In this document: one piece after another, positions 50,223 to 58,991 of the stretch
Position numbering within the stretch: position 1 is the first letter of the stretch
Layout of the letters: each line of letters begins with the position of its first letter
Assembly: GCA_040768845.1 (NCBI GenBank)
Contig: JAXGME010000009.1
Coordinates: 62,001-126,000 of the forward strand
DNA length: 64,000 nt
Origin: JAEZHK01 sp040768845
Lineage (GTDB): Bacteria; Bacillota; Clostridia; Christensenellales; Aristaeellaceae
Direction: 5' to 3'
Position numbers and translations under genes: made by a program
Notes under the pieces: model-generated
The model's database searches: none
What the model saw: only the letters and a program-made list of their open reading frames with translations
What the model was told of the DNA's origin: nothing

Positions 50223-51079
50223 GGGCGCTCAGCCACATCTACATGCCGGGCAGCCCGTTTCAATCGGTGGCGCTGCACGATGTGAGTTTTTCCGTTCCGG
50301 ACGGGCAGTTCGTGGGGCTCATCGGCCATACGGGCAGCGGCAAGTCCACGCTGGTGCAGCACCTGAACGGCCTGATCAAGCCCACCGGCGGCGAGGTGCG
50401 GGTGGACGGCGAATCCCTCTCCGACAAGGGGACGGACCTGCGCGCCGTCCGGCGCAAGGTGGGGCTGGTGTTTCAGTACCCGGAATATCAGCTCTTTGAG
50501 GAAACGGTGGCCAAGGACATTGCCTTCGGGCCCGGAAACCTGGGGCTCTCCCAGGCCGAGATCGATGAGCGCGTGCGCGAGGCCGCCCATCTGGTGGGCC
50601 TGGCGGACGATCTGCTGGAGCGGTCGCCCTTCGAGCTGTCCGGCGGGCAGAAGCGCCGGGTGGCCATCGCGGGCGTGCTGGCCATGCGGCCCACCACGCT
50701 GATCCTGGACGAACCCGCGGCGGGCCTCGACCCCCGCGGCCACGGCCGGATGATGGAAATCATGCGTTCGCTGCACCAGCGGGGCGGCATGACGCTGATC
50801 ATGGTGTCCCACAGCATGTCCGACGTGGCGAAGCTCTGTTCCCGCATCCTGGTGATGAACCGGGGCACGCTGGCGATGGACGGCGCGCCGGAGGACATCT
50901 TCATGCTGGGCACCAAGCTCTCCGAAATGGGCCTGGGCCTGCCGCCCAGCGCGGAGCTTTCGGAACGGCTGCGAAACGAGGGCTTCCGGCTGCCGCCGGA
51001 CGTGTGGACGACGGAACAGCTGGTGCAATGGCTGCCGGGGCTTCTCGGCGGGAAGGGAGGGGAGCGCCGTGGCCTTTGA
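50207..51079 (+). CDS. ecfA2: Energy-coupling factor ABC transporter ATPase EcfA2
   Basis: The 290-residue partner ATPase has Walker A IGHTGSGKST near 40, FQYPEYQLFEETV at the Q-loop, LSGGQKRR near 145 and LILDEPAAGLDPRG. The C-terminal extension of about 50 residues is typical of EcfA2. It begins at TTG 50207, inside the ecfA1 end, and its stop overlaps the ecfT GTG by 11 bp. Confidence 0.96.
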   Translation: MSIEVRALSHIYMPGSPFQSVALHDVSFSVPDGQFVGLIGHTGSGKSTLVQHLNGLIKPTGGEVRVDGESLSDKGTDLRAVRRKVGLVFQYPEYQLFEETVAKDIAFGPGNLGLSQAEIDERVREAAHLVGLADDLLERSPFELSGGQKRRVAIAGVLAMRPTTLILDEPAAGLDPRGHGRMMEIMRSLHQRGGMTLIMVSHSMSDVAKLCSRILVMNRGTLAMDGAPEDIFMLGTKLSEMGLGLPPSAELSERLRNEGFRLPPDVWTTEQLVQWLPGLLGGKGGERRGL

Positions 51080-51860
51080 TATCACCCTGGGCCAGTTCTA
51101 TCCGGGCGATTCCCCGCTGCACCGGTTGGACCCGCGGTCGAAGCTGGTGCTCACCTTCGCGCTGATCGTGGGCGTATTCCTGGCCGACAGCTATCCGGCC
51201 TATGCGCTGTTTTTCGCCTACGTGCTGGGCGCGGCGCGCCTCTCGGGCATTCCGCTGAAGCTGATGCTCAAGGGGCTGAAGGCGGTGTACTTCATCATCG
51301 CGCTGACCTTTGTGCTCAACGCCTTCTTCGGCGCGGGCCAGACGGTCCTTTTTCACTGGCAGTTTCTGACCATTACCCGCGAGGGGCTGCGCACGGCGGT
51401 GTTCATGGCGCTCCGGCTGATGCTGCTGGTGCTGAGCACGCAGCTGCTCACCCTCACCACCTCGCCCATCGCGCTGACGGACGGCCTCGAGCGGCTCATG
51501 TCGCCCCTTGCCAGAATCGGCTTTCCCGCCCACGAGATGGCCATGATGATGTCCATCGCCCTGCGCTTCATCCCGACGCTTCTGGAGGAGGCCGACAAGA
51601 TCATGAAGGCGCAGACCGCCCGCGGCGCGGACTTTGAAACGGGCAATCTGATGGCCCGCGCCAAGGCGATGATTCCGCTATTGGTGCCGCTTTTCGTCAG
51701 CGCGTTTCGCCGGGCGGACGAACTGGCGCTGGCCATGGAGGCCCGCTGCTATCGCGGTGGCGCGAACCGCACGCGGCTGCGGGTGCTGCGCTACACAAGG
51801 CTGGACGCCTGGGCGGCCCTCAGCATGGCGCTTCTGCTGGTGGGCGTGATCCTGCTGTGA
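51069..51860 (+). CDS. ecfT: Energy-coupling factor transmembrane protein EcfT
   Basis: The 263-residue membrane protein has about five to six helices and two cytoplasmic coupling helices containing ARG motifs, QTARGADFETG near 180 and MEARCYRGG near 223 (the second in variant form). It couples EcfA ATP hydrolysis to S components encoded elsewhere. The start is GTG 51069. Its stop shares a GTGA with truA. The order ecfA1-ecfA2-ecfT-truA is standard in Bacillota. Confidence 0.95.
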   Translation: MAFDITLGQFYPGDSPLHRLDPRSKLVLTFALIVGVFLADSYPAYALFFAYVLGAARLSGIPLKLMLKGLKAVYFIIALTFVLNAFFGAGQTVLFHWQFLTITREGLRTAVFMALRLMLLVLSTQLLTLTTSPIALTDGLERLMSPLARIGFPAHEMAMMMSIALRFIPTLLEEADKIMKAQTARGADFETGNLMARAKAMIPLLVPLFVSAFRRADELALAMEARCYRGGANRTRLRVLRYTRLDAWAALSMALLLVGVILL

Positions 51861-52609
51861 CGCGGCGCATCCGGCTGACCGTCGAGTACGACGGTACGGA
51901 CTACGCGGGCTGGCAGCGGCAGCAAAACGCCGTATCCGTGCAGCAGCGCCTTGAGGAAGCCCTTTCGCGGCTGACGGGCGCGCCCGTCGCCGTCACGGGG
52001 GCCAGCCGCACCGACGCGGGCGTGCACGCGCTGGGGCAGGTGGCCCACTTTGACACCGCCGCCCGCATCCCGGGCGACAAGTTCTCCTTTGCGCTCAACA
52101 CCCTGCTGCCGCCGGACATCCGGGTTCGCGCCTCGCGCGACGCGCGGCCGGATTTTCACGCGCGCTTTGACGCCCGGGGGAAGCTCTACCGCTACTTGAT
52201 CCACAATCACGCCCACGCGCCCGCCATCGGAAGGAATACCCACGCACACGTCATCTATCCGCTGGATGAGGCCCTTATGGCGGAGGAGGCCCGGCGCGCG
52301 GTGGGCACCCACGACTTCGCGGCCTTTGCCGCCAGCGGCTCCATCGTCCGGGACACCGTGCGCACGGTGCGCGACGTCGAGGTGCTTCGCCGCGGCGACG
52401 AGGTGCAGATCCTCGTGCGCGGCGACGGTTTCCTATACAATATGGTGCGCATCCTCGCAGGCACGCTGATCGGCGTGGGCAGCGGCAAGATCGCCCCCGG
52501 CGCGGTATCCCGGGCGATCGAGGGCAAAAGCCGCCTGGACCTGGGGCCTACCGCGCCCGCCTGCGGCCTGACGCTGATGCGCGTCTACTACGAGGACGAT
52601 CCGCGCTGA
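51857..52609 (+). CDS. truA: tRNA pseudouridine(38-40) synthase
   Basis: The 250-residue enzyme isomerises U38-40 in the tRNA anticodon arm. The catalytic Asp53 is in GASRTDAGVHALGQ, and YDGTDYAGWQRQ at 11-22, YRYLIHN near 113 and FLYNMVRILAGTL near 193 are family marks. The start is GTG 51857 in the ecfT stop. A short AAAGAT/ATCTTT hairpin at about 52638 follows. Confidence 0.97.
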   Translation: MTRRIRLTVEYDGTDYAGWQRQQNAVSVQQRLEEALSRLTGAPVAVTGASRTDAGVHALGQVAHFDTAARIPGDKFSFALNTLLPPDIRVRASRDARPDFHARFDARGKLYRYLIHNHAHAPAIGRNTHAHVIYPLDEALMAEEARRAVGTHDFAAFAASGSIVRDTVRTVRDVEVLRRGDEVQILVRGDGFLYNMVRILAGTLIGVGSGKIAPGAVSRAIEGKSRLDLGPTAPACGLTLMRVYYEDDPR

Positions 52610-52667
52610 TTGCGGCGGTTTTGGCCCTATCGCTCGTGAAAGATCGATAAAATCTTTGTGAACAGGC

Positions 52668-52695
52668 GACAAGCTTTGCCCGTTTATGCTATAAT
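52668..52695 (+). promoter_or_regulatory. Promoter of the IscU-like/GGGtGRT pair
   Basis: TATAAT at 52690-52695; the -35 (GCGACA, 18-base spacing) is partial. Confidence 0.6.
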
Positions 52696-52732
52696 GCCAA
52701 AGATAACAGCCAGTCAAAGGGAGGACGCACGA

Positions 52733-53425
52733 ATGCAGTATTCGCACGAAGTGGAGCAGATGGTCTGCGTGGCGAAGGGCCCCCACCACGGTCCCGCGCC
52801 GATCCCCGAGGAGGGGAAGTGGGTGCAGGCCAAGGAAGTCACGGACATCTCCGGCCTGACCCACGGCGTCGGCTGGTGCGCGCCGCAGCAGGGCGCGTGC
52901 AAGCTGACCCTGAACGTCAAAAACGGGATCATCGAAGAGGCGCTGGTCGAGACCCTCGGCTGCTCCGGCATGACCCATTCCGCCGCCATGGCCGCCGAGA
53001 TTCTGCCCGGCAAGACCATTCTGGAGGCGCTGAACACCGATCTCGTGTGCGACGCGATCAACACCGCTATGCGCGAGCTGTTCCTGCAGATCGTGTACGG
53101 CCGCACCCAGTCCGCGTTTTCCGATGACGGCCTGCCCATCGGCGCGGGCCTCGAGGATCTGGGCAAGGGCCTTCGCTCCCAGGTGGGCACCATGTACGGC
53201 ACCAAGGCCAAGGGCGCCCGGTACCTGGAGATGGCCGAGGGTTATGTGCTCTCCATCGGCCTCGACGCGGATGATCAGATCTGCGGCTACAAGTTCCTGT
53301 CCCTCGGCAAGATGATGGACGCCATCAAAAAGGGCGTGAACCCGGCCGAGGCCTACGAAAAGAACATCGGCACCTACGGCCGCTACGACGAGGCGGCCAG
53401 GCACATCGACCCGCGCAAGCAGTAA
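52733..53425 (+). CDS. IscU/NifU-like Fe-S scaffold-type protein
   Basis: The 230-residue protein has an IscU-like core at about 45-120. The three cluster-ligand Cys of IscU align with Cys56 (PQQGACKLTL), Cys77 (ETLGCSGMTHSAAM, like FGCGSAIASS) and Cys106 (TDLVCDAINTAMREL). A further Cys49 and an N-terminal Cys12 are extra. About 110 residues follow that are not in IscU (SQVGTMYGTKAKGARYLEM, GVNPAEAYEKNIGTYGRYD). ATG 52733 with GGGAGG upstream. It is co-transcribed with the GGGtGRT gene, 15 bp downstream, a pairing seen in anaerobes. A role in delivering or storing a metal cluster is likely; the target is unknown. Confidence 0.85.
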   Translation: MQYSHEVEQMVCVAKGPHHGPAPIPEEGKWVQAKEVTDISGLTHGVGWCAPQQGACKLTLNVKNGIIEEALVETLGCSGMTHSAAMAAEILPGKTILEALNTDLVCDAINTAMRELFLQIVYGRTQSAFSDDGLPIGAGLEDLGKGLRSQVGTMYGTKAKGARYLEMAEGYVLSIGLDADDQICGYKFLSLGKMMDAIKKGVNPAEAYEKNIGTYGRYDEAARHIDPRKQ

Positions 53426-53440
53426 AGTGAGGTGAAATTC

Positions 53441-54439
53441 ATGATTCGTTTTGAAGGATATGACCGCCGCATCGGAAAAATCCAGCCCATCCTGGACAAG
53501 TATGGATTCAAGGACTTCGAAGCCGTCCGTGATTTCAACCTCTCCAAGGGCGTCGACGCGGACAAGATCGTCCGCTCCATCCAGCCCATCGCCTTTGAAA
53601 ACGCGGTGTGGGCCTACGCGCTGGGCGCCGCCATCGCGCTGAAGAAGGGCTGCAAAACCGCGGCCGAAGCCGCCGAAGCCATCGGCGAGGGCCTTCAGGC
53701 CTTCTGCATCCCCGGTTCCGTGGCCGACCAGCGCCAGGTGGGCCTGGGCCATGGCAATCTGGCCGCGATGCTGCTGCGGGAGAACACCAAGTGCTTCTGC
53801 TTCCTGGCCGGCCATGAATCCTTTGCCGCCGCGGAAGGCGCCATTGGCATCGCCCGCACCGCCAACAAGGTGCGCAAGGAGCCTTTGCGGGTCATCCTGA
53901 ACGGCCTGGGCAAGGACGCCGCCATGATCATCAGCCGCATCAACGGCTTTACCTACGTGCAGACCAAGTACGACTACTACACCGGCGATCTGGCGATTGT
54001 GATGGAAAAGGCCTATTCCGACGGCGACAAGGCCAAGGTGCGCTGCTTTGGCGCGGACGATGTGCGCGAGGGCGTGGCCATCATGCACCACGAGGACGTG
54101 GACGTCTCCATCACCGGAAACTCCACCAACCCCACCCGCTTCCAGCACCCGGTGGCCGGCACCTACAAAAAGGAGTGCGTGGAAAAGGGCAAAAAGTACT
54201 TCTCCGTGGCCTCCGGCGGCGGCACCGGCCGCACGCTGCACCCGGACAACATGGCCGCCGGCCCCGCCTCCTACGGCATGACCGACACCATGGGCCGCAT
54301 GCACTCCGACGCCCAGTTCGCGGGCTCTTCCTCCGTGCCGGCGCACGTGGAGATGATGGGCCTGATCGGCATGGGCAACAACCCCATGGTGGGCGCCTCC
54401 GTGGCGGTGGCCGTGGCCATCGAGGAGAGCTACCGATAA
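53441..54439 (+). CDS. GGGtGRT protein (function unknown)
   Basis: The 332-residue protein carries the family-naming motif GGGTGRT at 259-265 in FSVASGGGTGRTLHPDN. Other notable parts are LKKGCKTAAEAAEAIGEG near 67, PGSVADQRQVGLGHGNLAAML near 91, NTKCFCFLAGHESFAAAEGA near 115, and a Gly/Met-rich end. The residues suggest a Rossmann-like or phosphate-binding fold, which is a guess. No signal peptide or membrane helix is seen. ATG 53441 with GAGGTGA upstream. Always or often encoded beside an IscU-like protein in anaerobic Bacillota; no biochemical role is known to me. Confidence 0.85.
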   Translation: MIRFEGYDRRIGKIQPILDKYGFKDFEAVRDFNLSKGVDADKIVRSIQPIAFENAVWAYALGAAIALKKGCKTAAEAAEAIGEGLQAFCIPGSVADQRQVGLGHGNLAAMLLRENTKCFCFLAGHESFAAAEGAIGIARTANKVRKEPLRVILNGLGKDAAMIISRINGFTYVQTKYDYYTGDLAIVMEKAYSDGDKAKVRCFGADDVREGVAIMHHEDVDVSITGNSTNPTRFQHPVAGTYKKECVEKGKKYFSVASGGGTGRTLHPDNMAAGPASYGMTDTMGRMHSDAQFAGSSSVPAHVEMMGLIGMGNNPMVGASVAVAVAIEESYR

Positions 54440-54454
54440 AATTTCCCGGCCGGG

Positions 54455-54485
54455 AAGGACTGCCCTTGCGGCGGTCCTTTCTTTT
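54455..54485 (+). terminator. Terminator of the IscU-like/GGGtGRT unit
   Basis: AAGGACTGCC pairs with GGCGGTCCTT (one T-G wobble) around CTTGC and is followed by TCTTTT. Confidence 0.75.
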
Positions 54486-54597
54486 GGCGCAATTTGCGCA
54501 AATTTCGCTGGAAATCGGCACGGGCTTATGGTATGATATCAGGAGTGGTACGATGCGCCGCGCCCCGGCGCATCCCGATGTACGGGAGGAACGCCGA

Positions 54598-55653
54598 GTG
54601 AATCGCACAAAAAAGCTGCTCGCCGCGATGGCGGAGAAGGGCCTTGGGGCCGCGTGGATCCTGTCCGAGGAGAATATACGCTATCTGACGGGCTTTGCGG
54701 GCGAAGGCTCGCTGTTTGTGTCCGCGGAGAAGAGCGTCCTTCTGACGGATTTTCGCTATATCGAGCAGGCGGCGCGGGAGTCGCCCGATTTTTCGGTGGT
54801 CCGCACCGGCGGCGACCTGAAAACCGAAGACGCCCTCAAGGCGCTGATTGACGAAGTGGGCCTGAAGCGCGTCGCCATCGAGCGCAACCTGGTCACGCTG
54901 GATCAGTACGATAGGCTGCCCGGCGGCGTCGAGTATCCCGCGCTTTCCGGTATTCCGGAGCGCCTGCGGCGCATCAAGGATGAAACCGAGCTGGCCGCCA
55001 TCCGCCGGGCGTCCGAAATCGCCTGCCGCGCCTTTGAGGAGATGCTCTCCGTCATTCGCGCCGGCATGACGGAAAAAGAGGTCGCCATCGAGCTGAACAA
55101 CCGTATGCTGCGCCTTGGCAGCGAACGGGAGGCGTTTTCCACCATCGCCTGCGCGGGCGTCAACGGCTCGCTGCCCCACGCCGTGCCTTCGGAGTACAGG
55201 CTGCGGGACGGCGATCTTCTGACGCTGGACTTCGGCGCCCAGGTGAACGGCTACAAGACCGACATGACGCGCACCGTGGCCATCGGCCCGGTTTCGGACG
55301 AGTTAAAGGCGATCTACGAAGCGGTGCGGACGGCGCAGGAGATGGCCCTGGGCGCCGTGCGGGCGGGCGCGGCGTGCAAGGACGTGGACGCCGTGGCCAG
55401 GGACGATCTGGACGCGCGCTACCCCGGCGCCTTCGGCCACGGGCTGGGCCACGCGGTGGGGCTCTTCATCCATGAACAGCCCCAGTTCAGCGCCCGTTCC
55501 GGCGACACCCTCGAAGCGGGCATGGTGATGACGGTGGAGCCTGGCGTATACATTCCGGGGCTCGGGGGTTGCCGTATCGAGGACAGCGTGGTCGTCACCG
55601 ACGAGGGCTGTGAGAATCTGATCACTGCGCCCAAGCATCTGATCGTTCTATAA
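54598..55653 (+). CDS. M24-family Xaa-Pro aminopeptidase/dipeptidase
   Basis: The 351-residue protein has the creatinase-like N-terminal domain (about 1-120: AWILSEENIRYLTGFAGEGS) and the pita-bread catalytic domain. Metal ligands are LTLDFGAQVNGYKTDMTRTV near 200-220, GHGLGHAVGLFIHEQP near 280, MVMTVEPGVYIPGLGG near 310 and CRIEDSVVV near 328. It removes or cleaves residues before or after proline. The start is GTG 54598 with GGGAGGA seven bases upstream. It lies directly before efp, the usual pairing. Confidence 0.95.
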   Translation: MNRTKKLLAAMAEKGLGAAWILSEENIRYLTGFAGEGSLFVSAEKSVLLTDFRYIEQAARESPDFSVVRTGGDLKTEDALKALIDEVGLKRVAIERNLVTLDQYDRLPGGVEYPALSGIPERLRRIKDETELAAIRRASEIACRAFEEMLSVIRAGMTEKEVAIELNNRMLRLGSEREAFSTIACAGVNGSLPHAVPSEYRLRDGDLLTLDFGAQVNGYKTDMTRTVAIGPVSDELKAIYEAVRTAQEMALGAVRAGAACKDVDAVARDDLDARYPGAFGHGLGHAVGLFIHEQPQFSARSGDTLEAGMVMTVEPGVYIPGLGGCRIEDSVVVTDEGCENLITAPKHLIVL

Positions 55654-55681
55654 ATTTTGAGTTGACACGAGGAGGAGTATT

Positions 55682-56239
55682 ATGATTACGGCTGGCGACT
55701 TCAAGAAGGGCCTCACGGTGGAATTTGACGGGGGCGTGTGGACGATCGTGGACTTTCAGCACGTCAAGCCCGGCAAGGGCGCGGCGTTTGTGCGCACCAA
55801 GATCAAAAACATCATGACCGGCGCCGTGCTTGAGCGCACCTTCAACCCCACCGACAAAATGCCCCGGGCGATCATCGAAACCAAGGAGATGCAGTACCTC
55901 TATAGCGACGGGGATCTGTACCACTTTATGGACACAGAAACCTTTGAACAGATTGGCCTGACCCACGACCAGGTGGAGGACGCGATCCCCTTTGTCAAGG
56001 AAGAAACCAACGTCACCGTGCGCTTTTTCAAGGGCGCGCCCTTTTCGGTCGCGGCGCCCAACTTTGTCGAGCTGAAGGTCATCGAAACGGAGCCCGGCTT
56101 CCGCGGCGATACCGCCACAGGCACCACCAAGCCCGCCACGGTGGAAACCGGCTATACGGTGCAGGTGCCGCTGTTTGTCGAGGTGGGCGACACGCTGCGC
56201 ATCGACACCCGCAACGGCGAATATATGGAGCGCGCCTAA
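55682..56239 (+). CDS. efp: Elongation factor P
   Basis: The 185-residue three-domain protein relieves ribosome stalling at polyproline. The loop QHVKPGKGAAFVRTK has the tip Lys32, the position modified in several bacteria. The KOW domain and two OB domains (DKMPRAIIETKEMQYLYSDGD; GDTLRIDTRNGEYMERA) are intact. ATG 55682 with GGAGGAG upstream. It follows the M24 peptidase gene by 28 bp. Confidence 0.98.
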   Translation: MITAGDFKKGLTVEFDGGVWTIVDFQHVKPGKGAAFVRTKIKNIMTGAVLERTFNPTDKMPRAIIETKEMQYLYSDGDLYHFMDTETFEQIGLTHDQVEDAIPFVKEETNVTVRFFKGAPFSVAAPNFVELKVIETEPGFRGDTATGTTKPATVETGYTVQVPLFVEVGDTLRIDTRNGEYMERA

Positions 56240-56282
56240 GCCATCCTACGGCTTGGCCACTGACATCGAGGAGGCGAATTGG

Positions 56283-56849
56283 ATGAGCAATCTGGGTGAG
56301 AAGGCTTCCTATCTGAAGGGGTTGGCGGAAGGCATGAAGATCGACGCTTCTTCGGACGAGGGGAAGCTGATCGTGCAGATGATCGATGTTCTGAGCGAGG
56401 CCGCCAAGCAACTGGAGGAGCTTCAGGATGCCTATCAGGAGCTCAACGACTACGTGGAGTGCATTGACGACGACCTGGAGGATTTGGAACTGCAGTACGA
56501 GGGCGAAGAAGAGGAAGATGAGGACGGCTTCAGCTTCACCGAGGACGAGCCCGACGAGGAAGACTTCGAAGCGGACGACGACGAGGAAGGCGATTACACC
56601 TTCGTCGACGATCAGGATGACGAGAACGAGTCGGACGAGCCTTCGGCCTCCGGTTCGGACGACTGCGCCATGTACGTGGGGTGCCTGTGCCCGGAGTGCG
56701 GCGGCATGTTCTGCGTGGACGCGGGGGACGACGGCGAAAAGCTGCTCATCTGCCCCCACTGCGGCGCCAAGGTGACCGGCGTGCCGATGGACTTTGAAAA
56801 CGTCCCGATGGCGAAGCCGGTTCCCGAAGAGGCGCCCGAAGACAACTGA
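56283..56849 (+). CDS. CD1247-type protein with acidic linker and zinc ribbon
   Basis: The 188-residue protein begins with a helical domain like the CD1247 N-terminal domain (about 1-70: EKASYLKGLAEGMKIDASSD, LQDAYQELNDYVECIDDDL). A very acidic region at about 72-122 has mostly Asp and Glu. A C-terminal zinc ribbon has CPECGGMFC (136-144) and CPHCG (157-161). Function is unknown. The acid stretch suggests binding to a basic partner such as ribosomal protein or RNA-binding protein, by inference only. ATG 56283 with GAGGCGAATT upstream. It follows efp by 43 bp. Confidence 0.85.
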   Translation: MSNLGEKASYLKGLAEGMKIDASSDEGKLIVQMIDVLSEAAKQLEELQDAYQELNDYVECIDDDLEDLELQYEGEEEEDEDGFSFTEDEPDEEDFEADDDEEGDYTFVDDQDDENESDEPSASGSDDCAMYVGCLCPECGGMFCVDAGDDGEKLLICPHCGAKVTGVPMDFENVPMAKPVPEEAPEDN

Positions 56850-56868
56850 TTCCGGCATTCAACATGCG

Positions 56869-56893
56869 CCCCGGCGAAAGCCGGGGTTTAAAA
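56869..56893 (+). terminator. Hairpin after the CD1247-type gene
   Basis: CCCCGGC-GAAA-GCCGGGG followed by TTTAAAAA; a GNRA-closed stem in the 64-bp gap before xdhC. Confidence 0.7.
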
Positions 56894-56913
56894 ATATCAG
56901 CGGGGTGAGGCGC

Positions 56914-57915
56914 GTGCGCGCATTCTGGAAGGCCGTGTACGATCATCTGAAGGCCGGGGAGCCGGTGGCGCTGGTCACGGTGGCGGCATCCAAGGGCTCC
57001 GTGCCGCGCGGCGCGGGCGCGCGGATGGCGGTGTTTGCGAACGGTTCCGCCACGGGCAGCGTGGGCGGCGGCGCGGTGGAGCACGCGGCCAGGGCCTTTG
57101 CGCAGGAGACCGTTGCCGGCGGTGCGCGCCTTAAGCGCTACGGCCTGACGCGGGACGACGCCGCCGGGTTGGGCATGATCTGCGGCGGCGACGTGACGCT
57201 GCTCTTTCAGCCGCTTTTGCCCGGATTGGGCGCGGCGGAGGCGGTTTCCGAAGCAGTATGCGCGGCGCTGGCGGAGCGCAGACCCTGCTGGCTCGCGCAG
57301 GAAGTGCTGCCGGACGGGCGCGCCCTGATGGGCCTCTACGGGAAGGACGGCCTCCTTGCAGGGGACCGCCTCGACCCGGAACCGGCTCTGGCCGCAAGGC
57401 CGATCCTGGAGACAGGTGCGCGCATCCGCTTCACCGACCCGGTTTCCCGGGCCGGGCGCGCGCTGATCTTCGGCGGCGGGCACGTGTCAAGGGCGCTGAC
57501 GCCCATCCTCGCCGGTGTTGGCTTCTCGGTGTTTGTGTACGACGACAGGCCGGAATTCGCGGACATCGCCCGGTTTCCGGGCGCGGACGGCGCGGCGGTT
57601 GTGGATTTCTCCGATCTAAAGCGCGAAGTGAACGTTACGCCCGACGACTTTGCGGTCATCGTCACCCGGGGCCATCAGGCGGACTACGAGGTGCTCCGGC
57701 AGGTACTCCCCGCAGGGGCCGCCTACCTTGGCATGATTGGCAGCCGCGCGAAGGTTCGGGCCACCCTGGACCGCCTTTGCGACGATGGGTATGATCCGGA
57801 GGAGATCGCCCGCGTGTGCGCGCCCATCGGCCTTCCCATCGGCGCCCAGACGCCGGAGGAGATCGCCGTCAGCATCGCGGCCGAGATGATTCTGCGCCGC
57901 AGTCAGCTGCGCTGA
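56914..57915 (+). CDS. xdhC: XdhC-family molybdenum-cofactor maturation protein
   Basis: The 333-residue protein has an XdhC/CoxI N-terminal domain (about 1-70: VTVAASKGSVPRGAGARMAV, GSATGSVGGGAVEH) and a C-terminal Rossmann-like domain from about 180 (ALIFGGGHVSRALTPIL, VYDDRPEFAD, AYLGMIGSRAKV). XdhC binds Moco, helps its sulfuration and hands it to xanthine-dehydrogenase-family enzymes. In selenium-dependent molybdenum hydroxylase loci an XdhC is regularly present. The start is GTG 56914 with GGGGTGAGG upstream. It is convergent with selD. Confidence 0.93.
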   Translation: MRAFWKAVYDHLKAGEPVALVTVAASKGSVPRGAGARMAVFANGSATGSVGGGAVEHAARAFAQETVAGGARLKRYGLTRDDAAGLGMICGGDVTLLFQPLLPGLGAAEAVSEAVCAALAERRPCWLAQEVLPDGRALMGLYGKDGLLAGDRLDPEPALAARPILETGARIRFTDPVSRAGRALIFGGGHVSRALTPILAGVGFSVFVYDDRPEFADIARFPGADGAAVVDFSDLKREVNVTPDDFAVIVTRGHQADYEVLRQVLPAGAAYLGMIGSRAKVRATLDRLCDDGYDPEEIARVCAPIGLPIGAQTPEEIAVSIAAEMILRRSQLR

Positions 57916-57922
57916 GGGCAAA

Positions 57923-57951
57923 GGCGCGGGGGCCTCATGGGCCCGCGCGCC
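57923..57951. terminator. Hairpin between convergent xdhC and selD
   Basis: GGCGCGGGGGCC pairs with GGCCCGCGCGCC (11 of 12) around TCATG; a GC-rich bidirectional terminator candidate. Confidence 0.65.
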
Positions 57952-57953
57952 TC

Positions 57954-58991
57954 TTATACGCTGACTTCAATCCAGGAGTCGCCCTTTTTAGCAGCCCGGC
58001 CGATCTTTCGCGCGGAAGGTGCCTTGCCGGTCAGGGCGTCCAAGAGGGCGTCCGCATCCCGGTCGTCCACCGCGATCAGAAGACCGCCGGAGGTCTCCGG
58101 GCCGAAGAGCACATCCATGATTTCAAGGGGGACGCCCCGGCTTTGCACGTGTTCCTCCGCAAAGCTGCGGTTCCGGTACATGCCCTCCGGCAGCAGGCCC
58201 ATCCGCGCCAGTTCCAGCGCGCCCGGCAAAAGAGAGATGCCCCGTGCGTCCATGGACAGCGTCACGCCGGAACCCTGGGCCATCTCCAGCGCGTGACCCA
58301 TCAGCGAAAATCCGGTCACATCGGTGCAGGCGTGCACGCGAAAGCGCGCCATCGCGTCCCGGGCGGCGCGGTTGAGCGCCGTCATCTGCCGCACGGCGGC
58401 TTCCACCGCCCGGTCATCGGCCAGCCCCGCCTTCTGCCCGGTCATCACGATGCCCACGCCCAGCGGCTTTGTGAGGATCAGCGCGTCGCCCGGCAGCGCG
58501 CCGCAGTTTCGCAGCAGTCTGTCCGGCCGGACAAAGCCCGTCACCGCGAGACCGTACACCGGCTCCGCCAGAAGGATCGAGTGCCCGCCGGTGATGATCG
58601 CGCCCGCCTCAAAGGCCGCGTCGCAGCCGCCGCGGAGGATCTCCCGCACCGCGCCGCCGGGCATGTCCCGGGGGATGCCCAGAATATTCTGCGCCAGCTT
58701 CGGTTCTCCGCCCATGGCGTACACGTCGGACAGGGCGTTGGTGGCGGCGATGCGCCCAAAGGTGTAGGGGTCGTCCACGATGGGGGGGAAGAAGTCCACC
58801 GTGTTGACGATCGCCAGTTCGTCGCTGACGCGGTAGACCGACGCGTCGTCGCTCTTATCGTAGCCCACCAGCAGGTTCTCGTCCCGCACGGTTTCGAGGC
58901 CGCCCAGAAGCTGCGCCAGCACGCCCGCGCCCACCTTCGCGCCGCATCCGGCGCAGCGGGCGAGCTTTGTCAGTTTCACGTCACTTTCCAC
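57954..58991 (-). CDS. selD: Selenophosphate synthetase (selenide, water dikinase)
   Basis: The 345-residue enzyme makes selenophosphate from selenide and ATP. The active Cys (Cys17 in E. coli) corresponds to Cys16 in ARCAGCGAKVGAGV, with Lys19 next; no in-frame UGA is used. Further marks are VNTVDFFPPIVDDPYTFGRI, ALSDVYAMGG, IITGGHSI and ACTDVTGFSLMGHALEMAQ. Because selA and selB are not nearby but yqeB, yqeC and yedE are, selenophosphate is probably used for the cofactor of a molybdenum hydroxylase. The GTG start at 58991 overlaps yqeB by 11 bp. Confidence 0.97.
   Translation of the reverse strand: MESDVKLTKLARCAGCGAKVGAGVLAQLLGGLETVRDENLLVGYDKSDDASVYRVSDELAIVNTVDFFPPIVDDPYTFGRIAATNALSDVYAMGGEPKLAQNILGIPRDMPGGAVREILRGGCDAAFEAGAIITGGHSILLAEPVYGLAVTGFVRPDRLLRNCGALPGDALILTKPLGVGIVMTGQKAGLADDRAVEAAVRQMTALNRAARDAMARFRVHACTDVTGFSLMGHALEMAQGSGVTLSMDARGISLLPGALELARMGLLPEGMYRNRSFAEEHVQSRGVPLEIMDVLFGPETSGGLLIAVDDRDADALLDALTGKAPSARKIGRAAKKGDSWIEVSV

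Noticed and set aside
57954..58991. Selenocysteine in SelD
   Set aside because: The catalytic position is an ordinary Cys codon and the frame has no internal TGA.
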